Assembly: GCA_965279095.1 (NCBI GenBank)
Contig: CBDIHH010000003.1
Span: 496,001 to 560,000 of the forward strand
DNA: 64,000 nt
Direction: 5' to 3'
Source: CBDIHH01 sp965279095
Lineage (GTDB): Bacteria > Pseudomonadota > Alphaproteobacteria > Caulobacterales > Caulobacteraceae
The position numbers and the translations under genes were made by a program. The notes under the pieces are model-generated. The model worked only from the letters and a program-made list of their open reading frames with translations, ran no database searches and had not been told where the DNA came from. Positions within the stretch are counted from its first letter, which is position 1. Each line of letters opens with the position of its first letter. Positions 17,080 to 24,803 of this stretch are shown here, one piece after another.

Positions 17080-17108
17080 CGGATTCCCCGCGGAAGCGGG
17101 GATCCGGA
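17080..17108. repeat. Short palindromic repeat after the LacI gene
   Basis: cggattccccgcggaagcgg continuing with ggatccgg forms an imperfect hairpin (ggat-t-ccccgc / gcggggatcc with a ggaa loop) right after the LacI stop. It resembles the 'ccccggctttcgccggggatcc' end of the elements at 33105 and 38151 and is probably a remnant of that family. It may act as a terminator despite having no T run. Confidence 0.55.
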
Positions 17109-17191
17109 TTAAAACCGAACGACCAGGAGGTCGTCGACGAGACAGCGGTCCTGGTGCAAAACGCTGCATAACGACACCGACCGGAGCCTCC

Positions 17192-18952
17192 ATGTCCTTC
17201 CAAGCCCCCGTGCGTGACCTGCTGTTCGCCCTCGTCGAGGTGATCGGCATCGACCGGCTGCAGGCGACGGCGGCGTTCGCCGACCTCGACCGCGACACCC
17301 TGGAAGCCATCCTGGAGGGCGCCGGCGCCCTGGCCGGCGACGTGCTGGCGCCCCTCAACCATGCCGGGGACAAGGCCGGCGCCACCTACGCCAACGGCAA
17401 GGTGACCGCCGCTCCGGGGTTCGGCGAGGCCTACAAGGCCTTCGTCGCCGGCGGCTGGAACGGCCTGGGGGGCGACCCTGACTTCGGCGGCCAGGGCCTG
17501 CCCAAGGCGCTGGAGCTGGCGGTGTCGGAGATCATGCAGGCGGCCAACATGGCCTTCTCCCTGTGCCCCATGCTGACCCAGGGCGCCGTGGAGGCCATCC
17601 ACGCCCACGGGACCGAGCGCCAGAAATCCCTCTACCTCCCGAAGATGATCTCGGGGGAATGGACCGGGGCCATGGACCTCACCGAGCCCCAATCGGGCAG
17701 CGACCTGGGGACCATCCGCACCCGCGCCGAGCCGGACGGGCAGGGGGGCTATCGCCTCCACGGGCAGAAGATCTTCATCACCTGGGGCGACCACGACTGC
17801 GCCGACAACATCGTCCACCTGGTGCTGGCGCGGCTGCCGGACGCGCCCGCGGGAAGCCGCGGCATCTCCCTGTTCCTGGCGCCCAAGGTGCGGGTGTCCG
17901 AGGACGGCGCCCTTGAGGGCCTCAACGACCTGCGGCCGGGGGGCATCGAGCACAAGCTGGGCATCCACGCCTCGCCCACCTGCGTCATGCTGTTCGAGGG
18001 GGCCTACGCGGAACTGGTCGGCCAGCCCAACCAGGGCCTGGCGCACATGTTCACGATGATGAACGCCGCGCGCCTCAACGTCGGCGCCCAGGGCGTGGCG
18101 ATCGCCGAGCGGGCCTATCAGCAGGCCCTGGCCTATGCCCTGGACCGCCGCCAGGGGAAGTCGGCCTGGACCGGCGAGGCCTCGGCGCCGATCTTTGACC
18201 ACCCCGACATCCGCCGCACCCTGGTGGACATGAAGGCCAGGATCGAGGCCGCCCGGGCGGTGTGCCTGCTGACCGCGGTCAGCGCGGATCTGGGCCGCCA
18301 CGCCACGGACGAGGGCGAACGCGCCGCGGCCAAGCTGCGCGAGGAACTGCTCACGCCCATCGCCAAGGCCTGGTCCACCGACATCGGCGTCGAGGTCGCC
18401 TCCCTCGGCGTGCAGATCCATGGCGGCATGGGCTTCATCGAGGAGACCGGCGCCGCCCAGCACTATCGCGACGCCCGCATCGCCCCGATCTATGAGGGCA
18501 CCAACGGCATCCAGGCCCTGGACCTGGCCGGACGCAAGCTGGGCATGGCGGACGGCGCCGCGATGCGCAGCCTGATCGCCGATATCGGCGAGACCGCGGA
18601 CGCGGCGTCGGCCGCGCCGGCGCTCGTGGCGGTGGGCGAGCGCCTTCGCGAGGGCGCCGAGGCCCTGTCCCAGGCCACGGACTGGCTGGCCGAGCGCCGG
18701 GGCCAGGCTGACGCCCTGGTCGGCGCGACCCCGTTCCTGACCCTCGCCGGCGAGGTGGTCGGCGGCTGGCTGCTGGCCCGCGGCGCGGTGGCGGCGGCCG
18801 AGGGCCGGGCCGGCGACCAGGGTCCGTTCCGCATCGCCCTGGCCCTGCACTTCGCCCGCACCGTGCTCAGCCGGGCCCCCGGGCGCGTGGCGGAGATCAC
18901 CCAGGGCGCGGCGATCCTGGGGGCGGTGACGGCGGCGGATCTGATGGGCTGA
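17192..18952 (+). CDS. Acyl-CoA dehydrogenase (about 590-aa type)
   Basis: The protein has 586 residues, the length of the DmdC/FadE5-like acyl-CoA dehydrogenases with a C-terminal extension. Visible features are the flavin/substrate segment GAMDLTEPQSGSDLG, GQKIFITWGDHD, the helical C-terminal domain with VQIHGGMGFIEETG and ARIAPIYEGTNGIQALDL, where the Glu of IYEGTN is the usual catalytic base. It should form an alpha,beta-double bond in an acyl-CoA and pass electrons to ETF, whose two genes follow 118 bp downstream. This provides the oxidation step of a CoA-dependent part of the pathway. Confidence 0.93.
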   Translation: MSFQAPVRDLLFALVEVIGIDRLQATAAFADLDRDTLEAILEGAGALAGDVLAPLNHAGDKAGATYANGKVTAAPGFGEAYKAFVAGGWNGLGGDPDFGGQGLPKALELAVSEIMQAANMAFSLCPMLTQGAVEAIHAHGTERQKSLYLPKMISGEWTGAMDLTEPQSGSDLGTIRTRAEPDGQGGYRLHGQKIFITWGDHDCADNIVHLVLARLPDAPAGSRGISLFLAPKVRVSEDGALEGLNDLRPGGIEHKLGIHASPTCVMLFEGAYAELVGQPNQGLAHMFTMMNAARLNVGAQGVAIAERAYQQALAYALDRRQGKSAWTGEASAPIFDHPDIRRTLVDMKARIEAARAVCLLTAVSADLGRHATDEGERAAAKLREELLTPIAKAWSTDIGVEVASLGVQIHGGMGFIEETGAAQHYRDARIAPIYEGTNGIQALDLAGRKLGMADGAAMRSLIADIGETADAASAAPALVAVGERLREGAEALSQATDWLAERRGQADALVGATPFLTLAGEVVGGWLLARGAVAAAEGRAGDQGPFRIALALHFARTVLSRAPGRVAEITQGAAILGAVTAADLMG

Positions 18953-19070
18953 CGCGCCTCCGCCGATGCAAAAAGCGGCCCGATTGTTGCAAAAACGCCC
19001 TCGGCAATTCAGCGGACGATGATAATCATCCGCGCCGTCGTCCTTTCCCTCCCTGAGCCCAGGTTCGCCG
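18953..19070. promoter_or_regulatory. Promoter/operator region of the etfBA operon
   Basis: This 118-bp gap holds two copies of a TGCAAAA-type motif (tgcaaaaagcg at 18967-18977 and tgcaaaaacgc at 18988-18998) and an inverted repeat GATGAT-A-ATCATC at 19018-19030. A related string, tgcaaaacgctgca, lies at 17155-17168 ahead of the acyl-CoA dehydrogenase gene. A shared fatty-acid-type regulator is possible but not shown. Confidence 0.45.
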
Positions 19071-19820
19071 ATGAAGATCCTCGTCCCCGTCAAGCGTGTG
19101 CTTGACTACAATGTGAAGGTTCGCGTGAAGGCGGACGGGACGGGGGTGGACCTGTCGAACGTGAAGATGTCGATGAACCCGTTCGACGAGATCGCCACGG
19201 AGGCGGCGGTGCGTCTGAAGGAGGCTGGGACGGCGTCGGAGGTCGTAGCGGTGTCGATCGGCGTGGCCCAGGCGCAGGACACGCTGAGGACGGCCCTGGC
19301 CATGGGGGCGGACCGGGCGCTGCTGGTGCAGACGGACCAGGATCTTGAGCCCCTGGCGGTGGCCAAGCTCCTGAAGGCGATCGTCGAGGAGGAGCAGCCG
19401 GGCCTGGTGATCCTGGGCAAGCAGGCCATCGACGGCGACAACAATGCGGTGGGCCAGATGCTGGCGGCGCTGCTGGACTGGCCGCAGGCGACCTTCGCCT
19501 CGCAGGTCGAGGTCTCCGCGGACAAGGCGGTGGTGACCCGCGAGGTGGACGGCGGCCTGCAGACGATCGAGGTTAGCTTGCCGGCGATCATCACCGTGGA
19601 CCTGCGCCTGAACGAGCCGCGCTATGCGTCCCTGCCCAACATCATGAAGGCCAGGAAGAAGCCCTTGGACACCCGCGAGGCGGCCAGCTACGGCGTCGAC
19701 ATCGCCCCGCGCCTCAGCGTGCTCAAGGTGGCCGAGCCCGCGCGCCGAGCGGCGGGGATCAAGGTCGACAGCGCGGGTGATCTGGTGATGCGTCTGAAGA
19801 ACGAAGCAGGAGTGCTCTGA
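19071..19820 (+). CDS. etfB: Electron transfer flavoprotein subunit beta
   Basis: The protein has 249 residues, the normal EtfB length. It starts MKILVPVKRVLDYNVKVRV and carries SMNPFDEIATEAAVRLKE, MGADRALLVQ, LGKQAIDGDNNAVGQMLA and LRLNEPRYASLPNIMKARKK, all hallmark EtfB segments including the AMP site and the recognition loop for dehydrogenases. It pairs with EtfA to move electrons from acyl-CoA dehydrogenases to the quinone pool. The stop overlaps the etfA start by one base (TGATG). These may be the housekeeping ETF genes, since only one set is seen here, beside an acyl-CoA dehydrogenase. Confidence 0.96.
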   Translation: MKILVPVKRVLDYNVKVRVKADGTGVDLSNVKMSMNPFDEIATEAAVRLKEAGTASEVVAVSIGVAQAQDTLRTALAMGADRALLVQTDQDLEPLAVAKLLKAIVEEEQPGLVILGKQAIDGDNNAVGQMLAALLDWPQATFASQVEVSADKAVVTREVDGGLQTIEVSLPAIITVDLRLNEPRYASLPNIMKARKKPLDTREAASYGVDIAPRLSVLKVAEPARRAAGIKVDSAGDLVMRLKNEAGVL

Positions 19821-20764
19821 TGGCCGTGCTCGTCATCGCCGACCACGACAACACGTCGGTCCGCGACACCACCCACAAGACCGTCACCGCGGCGCTTGCG
19901 ATCTCGCCGGACGTGGACATCCTGGTGCTGGGCGAGGCCGCCCAGGCCGCCGCCGATGCGGCCGCCAAGATCACCGGCGTGCGCCAGGTGCTCTTGGCCC
20001 AGAGCCCGGCGCTTGGGGCCATGGTCGCCGAAGCCGTCGAGGCCGCCGTCCTGCCGCTGATGGCCGACTATGACGCCCTGCTGACCCCCGCCACCTCGGC
20101 GGGCAAGAACGTGGCCCCGCGCATCGCCGCCCGGCTCGACATCGCGCCGATCAGCGACATCGTCGCGGTGATCGACGGCCACACCTTCACCCGGCCGATC
20201 TACGCCGGCAACGCCCTGGAGACGGTGAAGTCTTCGGATCCCAAGCTGGTGATCACCGTGCGGCCCACCGCCTTCGCCGCCGCCGCCGAGGGCGGCTCGG
20301 CCAGCGTCAAGGCCATCGAGGCGGGCTCCGACGCGGGCAAGAGCCGGTTCGTGTCGGAAGAGACGGTGAAGTCGGCGCGGCCGGAGCTGGGCGCGGCCAA
20401 GATCATCGTCTCGGGCGGCCGGGCGCTCGGCTCGGCGGAGGAGTTCAAGGCGGTGCTGGAGCCCCTGGCCGACCGGCTGGGCGCGGCCATCGGCGCCTCA
20501 AGAGCGGCGGTCGACGCCGGCTACGCCCCCAACGACTTCCAGGTGGGCCAGACCGGCAAGGTGGTGGCGCCGAGCCTCTACATCGCCATCGGCATCTCCG
20601 GGGCCATCCAGCACCTGGCGGGGATGAAGGACTCAAAGGTCATCGTCGCCATCAACAAGGACCCCGACGCGCCCATCTTCCAGGTCGCCGACTACGGCCT
20701 GGTCGGCGACTACAAGACCATCGTGCCGGAACTGGAAGCGGCGCTCGACGCCGGCGGGAAATAG
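19820..20764 (+). CDS. etfA: Electron transfer flavoprotein subunit alpha
   Basis: The protein has 314 residues, typical for EtfA. It has an N-terminal domain (MAVLVIADHDNTSV...) and the conserved FAD-binding C-terminal domain: IIVSGGRALGSAEEF, GASRAAVDAGYAPNDFQVGQTG, LYIAIGISGAIQHLAGM and VIVAINKDPDAPIFQVADYGLVGD. FAD in this domain takes electrons from dehydrogenases through EtfB. It is coupled to etfB by a one-base overlap. An 11-bp inverted repeat follows 6 bp after the stop. Confidence 0.96.
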   Translation: MAVLVIADHDNTSVRDTTHKTVTAALAISPDVDILVLGEAAQAAADAAAKITGVRQVLLAQSPALGAMVAEAVEAAVLPLMADYDALLTPATSAGKNVAPRIAARLDIAPISDIVAVIDGHTFTRPIYAGNALETVKSSDPKLVITVRPTAFAAAAEGGSASVKAIEAGSDAGKSRFVSEETVKSARPELGAAKIIVSGGRALGSAEEFKAVLEPLADRLGAAIGASRAAVDAGYAPNDFQVGQTGKVVAPSLYIAIGISGAIQHLAGMKDSKVIVAINKDPDAPIFQVADYGLVGDYKTIVPELEAALDAGGK

Positions 20765-20770
20765 CCAAGA

Positions 20771-20809
20771 CCGTCACCCGGCGCCGGTTCTGAACCGTCC
20801 GGGTGACGG
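20771..20809. repeat. Inverted repeat after etfA, possible terminator
   Basis: ccgtcacccgg (20771-20781) pairs perfectly with ccgggtgacgg (20799-20809) around a 17-base loop, directly after the etfA stop. No T run follows, so it may be a processing or factor-dependent termination structure rather than an intrinsic terminator. Confidence 0.5.
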
Positions 20810-20921
20810 ACAGTCGGGCATTCACCGCGTGCCGGGGACGCGTTTCTTGATCGCCCCCTGCCGGCGTTTGGGCTTAGTTTGACCGTCTGACCGCGGCCCC
20901 AAGGCCGGCCGAGGACCTCGC

Positions 20922-21806
20922 ATGCGATCCCATGTAGCCATCACCTGCGCCATCACCGGGGCCGGAGACACCGTCGGCAAGAGTCCGCACGTCCCGGTGA
21001 CGCCCCAGCAGATCGCCGAGGCGGCCATCGACGCCGCCAGGGCCGGCGCCGCCATCGTCCACATCCACGTTCGCGACCCGCAGACAGGAAAGGGCGGGCG
21101 TGATCCCGCCCACTTCCGCGAGGCGGTGGCCCGGATCCGTGACAGCGGGGTGGATGTGATCCTCAATCTGACGGCGGGCATGGGCGGGATGCTGCACCGC
21201 CCCCACGCCGACCCGATGCAGGACGGACCCGAAACCGACCTGGTCCCCTCGGAGGAGCGGTTCATCCACATCGAGGAGCTGCGTCCCGAAATCTGCACCA
21301 TCGACTGCGGCAGCATGAATTTCGGCCAGGAGAACGTGGTGGTGAACCGGCCCCGCGACCTGGCCTGGATGGCGCGGCGCGCCCAGGAACTGGGCGTGAA
21401 GCCTGAGCTGGAATGTTTCGACATGGGCCAGGTGCAGCACGCCCTGGACCTGGTGAAGGCCGGGCTGATCAACGACCCGCCCATGTTCCAGTTCGTGCTG
21501 GGCGTCGCCGGCGGGGCCCCCGCCACCGCCGAGGCTATGCTGGCCCTGCGCGCCATGCTGCCTGCCCATGCCCAATGGGCGGCCTTCGGAATCTCACGCC
21601 ACGCCTTCCCCATGGTCGCCCAGGCGGCGCTGATGGGGGGGCATGTGCGAGTCGGCCTGGAGGATAACCTCTATCTTGAGAAGGGCGTGTTCGGCGCCAA
21701 CGCCCAGCTGGTCGAGAAGGCCGGCCGCATCCTCAACGACCTGGGCGCCGAGGTGATGACCCCCAGGCAGGCGCGCGAGGCCCTGGGCCTTCGCGCTGCC
21801 GCCTGA
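20922..21806 (+). CDS. Beta-keto acid cleavage enzyme (BKACE, DUF849)
   Basis: The protein has 294 residues. It is a TIM-barrel BKACE: VAITCAITGAGDTVGKSPHVPVTPQQIAEAA at the start, the zinc-site strand AAIVHIHVRDPQTGKGG (His-x-His), VDVILNLTAGMGGM, and late GHVRVGLEDNLYLEKGV. These enzymes react a beta-keto acid with acetyl-CoA to give acetoacetate and a new acyl-CoA; known substrates include 3-keto-5-aminohexanoate and dehydrocarnitine. It opens an operon through 24705. The beta-keto acid could be made by the 3-hydroxy acid dehydrogenase-like protein at 10477 and the product could feed the acyl-CoA enzymes; this is inference. Confidence 0.9.
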   Translation: MRSHVAITCAITGAGDTVGKSPHVPVTPQQIAEAAIDAARAGAAIVHIHVRDPQTGKGGRDPAHFREAVARIRDSGVDVILNLTAGMGGMLHRPHADPMQDGPETDLVPSEERFIHIEELRPEICTIDCGSMNFGQENVVVNRPRDLAWMARRAQELGVKPELECFDMGQVQHALDLVKAGLINDPPMFQFVLGVAGGAPATAEAMLALRAMLPAHAQWAAFGISRHAFPMVAQAALMGGHVRVGLEDNLYLEKGVFGANAQLVEKAGRILNDLGAEVMTPRQAREALGLRAAA

Positions 21807-21825
21807 TCAGACAGGAACAAACGCG

Positions 21826-22425
21826 ATGACCACCACCGAAGCTGTCCGAGACCGCGTCCTGGTTCCCATCCCCGCCACCGCCGAGGCCCTGGAAGGCTAC
21901 GGCTGGGTGATCGGCGAGCCGGCCGGGCGCCAGCGCGACAAGATCGACTTCTACGGCAAGGAGGTCACGGTCTCGCATCCCGCCGACTTCCGCTCCAACG
22001 CCGACACCTGCCTGAACCTGGTGTCCTTCGCCCCGCGGCCCCCGCGCGTGCGCTGGATGGAATACCATTCCAAGCACACCCAGACCTTCATCCCCCTGGC
22101 CGGCAAGCCCTTCTACATGGTGCTCGGCAAGCCGACCCAGCGGCGGCCCGATGGCGGGTGGGACGAGTCGCAGCCTGCCACGCCCAACCTGGATGACGTG
22201 CGCTGCTTTTATTTCGACGGCTCGGCGGGCGTCGTCATGCACGTGGGGACCTGGCACGAGGTGCCGTTCCCCCTGGACGGCGACACCCATTTCGTCTGCA
22301 TCTGCACCAACGAGACCAACGACGACCTGGAGGCGCAGGACAGCGTCGGCGAGGCCCGCGGCGGCGACCTCGAGAAGGTCAAGCTCGACCTGCGCTTCGG
22401 CCATTCCCTGGTGATTGAACCTTGA
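21826..22425 (+). CDS. Ureidoglycolate lyase (AllA) family protein
   Basis: The protein has 199 residues. The core matches the AllA cupin-like fold: PRVRWMEYHSKHTQTFIPL, KPFYMVLGKP, then GVVMHVGTWHEVPFPLDGDT and FVCICTN. AllA releases urea from ureidoglycolate to give glyoxylate. It is longer than typical AllA (about 160 residues), with an N-terminal part EGYGWVIGEPAGRQRDKIDFYG, so the substrate may differ. It lies 19 bp after the BKACE gene, and its TGA overlaps the TTG start of the GST gene. Together with three PuuE-like proteins it hints at a ureide or N-carbamoyl intermediate. Confidence 0.82.
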   Translation: MTTTEAVRDRVLVPIPATAEALEGYGWVIGEPAGRQRDKIDFYGKEVTVSHPADFRSNADTCLNLVSFAPRPPRVRWMEYHSKHTQTFIPLAGKPFYMVLGKPTQRRPDGGWDESQPATPNLDDVRCFYFDGSAGVVMHVGTWHEVPFPLDGDTHFVCICTNETNDDLEAQDSVGEARGGDLEKVKLDLRFGHSLVIEP

Positions 22426-23078
22426 TCGAACTGTATACGGCCACCACGCCCAACGGCCGCAAGGTCTCCATCGCCCTCGAGGAACTCGGCCTGCCTTACG
22501 AGGTGCGGCCGGTGAAGCTGAAGCTGCTTGAGCAGAAGGAGCCCTGGTTCCTAGCCATCAATCCCAACGGGCGGATCCCGGCCATCGTCGACAACGGCTT
22601 CCCGGTGTTCGAGTCCGGGGCGATCCTGACCTACCTCGCCGAGAAGACCGGGCGGCTGATGCCCACGGACCTGGAGGGCCGCTCGCGGGTGATGCAGTGG
22701 CTGATGTTCCAGATGGGCGGCCTCGGACCCATGCAAGGCCAGTCGAACGTCTTTTTCCGCTACTTCCCCGAGAAGATCCCCTCGGTGATCGCCCGCTATC
22801 GCAACGAGGCTCAGCGCCTCTACGGGGTGATGGACGCGCGCCTGGCGGACAACGAATTCCTCGCCGGTGACTATTCCATCGCCGACATCGCCTGCTACCC
22901 CTGGATCGCCCAGCACGACTGGTCGGGGGTGGATCTACGCTCGCTGCCCCACCTCAGCCGCTGGTATGACGCCATGGGCGCCCGCCCCGCCGTGCAGCGC
23001 GGGATGGAGGTGCCGCCCAGCGTCCCGCGGACGGACACCGCCAGGATCGAGACCGCCCAGGCGTTCGTGACCCAATGA
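22422..23078 (+). CDS. Glutathione S-transferase family protein (YfcG/Ure2-like)
   Basis: The protein has 218 residues from a TTG start overlapping the AllA-like stop (TTGA). The N-terminal thioredoxin-like domain reads MIELYTATTPNGRKVSIALEE, with NPNGRIPAIVD (cis-Pro) and FESGAILTYLAEK (gamma-glutamyl contact Ser). The C-terminal helical domain has FLAGDYSIADIACYPW. The TPNGRKV start is the signature of Nu-class/YfcG-like GSTs, which have disulfide reductase or conjugation activity. It is embedded in a tightly overlapping operon with hydrolases, suggesting glutathione-dependent isomerisation or cleavage in the pathway. Confidence 0.9.
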   Translation: MIELYTATTPNGRKVSIALEELGLPYEVRPVKLKLLEQKEPWFLAINPNGRIPAIVDNGFPVFESGAILTYLAEKTGRLMPTDLEGRSRVMQWLMFQMGGLGPMQGQSNVFFRYFPEKIPSVIARYRNEAQRLYGVMDARLADNEFLAGDYSIADIACYPWIAQHDWSGVDLRSLPHLSRWYDAMGARPAVQRGMEVPPSVPRTDTARIETAQAFVTQ

Positions 23079-23932
23079 GCTATCGGTGGCCGGAGGGCGC
23101 GCGACTGGCCCTGTCGCTGGTGGTCAATGTCGAGGAGGGCGCCGAGCATCGCGTGGCCGATGGCGATCGCGGCCCGGAACCGGTGGACGAACTGCTGCCG
23201 GTCTCGCCCAAGTCCCTGGTGCGCAATCATGGCAACGAGTCCAACTATGCCTACGGGATCAAGGCCGCCGCGCCGCGGATCCTGAAGCTGCTCGACCGCC
23301 ACGGGGTGCGCGCCACCTGGACGGCCGCGGCCCTGGCTCTGGAGCGGGCCCCCTGGCTCGCCGCCGCCATCGCGGCGCGGGGCGACGAGGTCTGCGCGCA
23401 CGGCTATCGCTGGGCGGCCCAGTTCCACATGGACGAGGCGGAGGAGCGCGATTTCATCGTGTCGGCCCGCGACTCCATCGCCCGCACAACCGGGACGGCG
23501 CCGGCGGGCTGGCTGTCGCGCTATCTGCACACCGACGCCACGCGCCGCCTGCTCGCGGAGGCGGGGTTCGCCTACCACATGGACGATTTCAGCGACGACC
23601 AGCCGTTCTGGGACGCCCCCGGCGGCCAGCCTATCGTGGTCCTGCCCTATGCCCTGGACTCCAACGACATGAAGATGTGGTCGGCCCCGGGGCTGACGCC
23701 GGACGACTGGCTGCGCTACGCCATCGACACCTTCGACTGGCTGTATGAGGAAGGGGCGAGCGAACCACGGATGATGTCCCTGGGAACCCATCTGCGCATC
23801 ATCGGCCGGCCGGGGCGCATCGGCGCCCTGCACCGGTTCCTGGAGCATGTGCGATCGCGCGACGGCGTGTGGATCGCCGCGCGGCGGGATATCGCCGCCC
23901 ATTTCGCCGCCCACGCGCCGGCGCCGCGATGA
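23075..23932 (+). CDS. Polysaccharide deacetylase-family (PuuE-like) protein 3
   Basis: The protein has 285 residues. It is the most PuuE-like of the three paralogues: ARLALSLVVNVEEGAEH at the start, NYAYGIKAAAPRILKLLDRHGVRATWTAA, DEVCAHGYRWAAQFHMDEAEERDFI (His-Gly-Tyr-Arg-Trp, typical of allantoinase PuuE-type proteins), TAPAGWLSRYLHTD and LGTHLRIIGRPGRI. These hydrolyse cyclic ureides or related amides. ATGA overlaps on both sides (with the GST stop and the crotonase start) show strict co-translation. The exact substrate is unknown. Confidence 0.87.
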   Translation: MSYRWPEGARLALSLVVNVEEGAEHRVADGDRGPEPVDELLPVSPKSLVRNHGNESNYAYGIKAAAPRILKLLDRHGVRATWTAAALALERAPWLAAAIAARGDEVCAHGYRWAAQFHMDEAEERDFIVSARDSIARTTGTAPAGWLSRYLHTDATRRLLAEAGFAYHMDDFSDDQPFWDAPGGQPIVVLPYALDSNDMKMWSAPGLTPDDWLRYAIDTFDWLYEEGASEPRMMSLGTHLRIIGRPGRIGALHRFLEHVRSRDGVWIAARRDIAAHFAAHAPAPR

Positions 23933-24705
23933 GCGATCCTGAGGTCCGCATCGAGCGCCAGGGGGCCATCGCCACCCTGGTGCTGGACAATCCCGCCAAG
24001 CGCAACGCCATGACCGAGGCCATGTGGATCAGCCTGCCCGGGCTGATCGCGCAACTCGAGGCCGACGCAGGGGTGCGGGTGATCCTGCTGAGAGGCGCGG
24101 GGCGGGACTTCTCCGCCGGGGCGGACATCGGCGAGTTCGCCGAGGTCTTCGCCACCACCGAGCGCGCCAAGCTCTACATGGGTCACTTCGGCCGCGCCCA
24201 GGACGCCGTCGCCGCCTGCGCCAAGCCAACCCTGGCGGTAATCACCGGCGCCTGCGTCGGCGGCGGCTGCGGCCTGGCCCTGGCCTGCGACCTGCGGTTC
24301 GCCGAGAACCGGGCCCGCCTGGGGATCACCCCCACCAAGCTGGGCATGATCTACACCCTCGCCGACACCCGCCGGCTGGTGGAGGCGGTCGGCTATTCCG
24401 CCGCCCAGGATCTGCTGTTCACCGGCCGCCTGGCGCCCGCGCCTGAGGCCCTGGCCCTGGGGCTGGTCAATCGCGTGTTCGCGGAAGACCGGCTGGACGC
24501 CGAGGCGCAGGCCTATGCCGCGGGGCTGGCCGCCGCGGCGCCGCGGGCGCTGGGCGCCACCAAGCGGATGATGGCGCTCCTGCGCGCCGGGGCGGGCCCC
24601 GACGAGGCCGCCGCCCGGGACCTGTTCTTCGACGCCCTCGAGGGGCCGGAATTCGCCGAAGGCCGCGAGGCCTTCCTGGCCGGTCGGGCCCCCGATTTCG
24701 GCTGA
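23929..24705 (+). CDS. Enoyl-CoA hydratase/isomerase family protein lacking both catalytic Glu
   Basis: The protein has 258 residues from the ATG at 23929 (ATGA overlap with the deacetylase). The crotonase fold is clear: LVLDNPAKRNAMTEAMW, RDFSAGADIGEF (oxyanion-hole Ala-Asp-Ile), ACVGGGCGLALACDLRFAE and RLGITPTKLGM. The two hydratase glutamates are replaced: Gly115 in GGGCGLALACD (GGGCELA in hydratases) and Pro135 in LGITPTKLG (FGQPEI-LG). Simple hydration is therefore unlikely. The oxyanion hole remains, so a decarboxylase, isomerase, thioesterase or C-C cleaving reaction is more plausible. It is the last gene of the BKACE operon. Confidence 0.87.
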   Translation: MSDPEVRIERQGAIATLVLDNPAKRNAMTEAMWISLPGLIAQLEADAGVRVILLRGAGRDFSAGADIGEFAEVFATTERAKLYMGHFGRAQDAVAACAKPTLAVITGACVGGGCGLALACDLRFAENRARLGITPTKLGMIYTLADTRRLVEAVGYSAAQDLLFTGRLAPAPEALALGLVNRVFAEDRLDAEAQAYAAGLAAAAPRALGATKRMMALLRAGAGPDEAAARDLFFDALEGPEFAEGREAFLAGRAPDFG

Positions 24706-24720
24706 CGTGGGGTGTTTTTT

Positions 24721-24740
24721 GAACTGGATCAATCCAGTTC
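24721..24740. promoter_or_regulatory. Near-perfect palindrome upstream of the racemase-like gene
   Basis: GAACTGGAT-CA-ATCCAGTTC is a 9-bp inverted repeat with a 2-bp spacer. It lies 63 bp before the ATG at 24804, just after a run of six T residues. The symmetry and position suggest an operator for a dimeric regulator. It is not an rightward terminator because the T run precedes it. Confidence 0.6.
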
Positions 24741-24803
24741 CATCGGTCCTGGTCGAGTCTGTGGGACATTTATCCGGCTCTAGGGCCAACAAGGGAGCCA
24801 GCG

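Noticed and set aside
14655..17171. 838-codon open frame opposite the HisD-like gene
   Set aside because: It is antisense to a gene with all catalytic residues visible; the composition is Gly/His/Val-rich shadow sequence.
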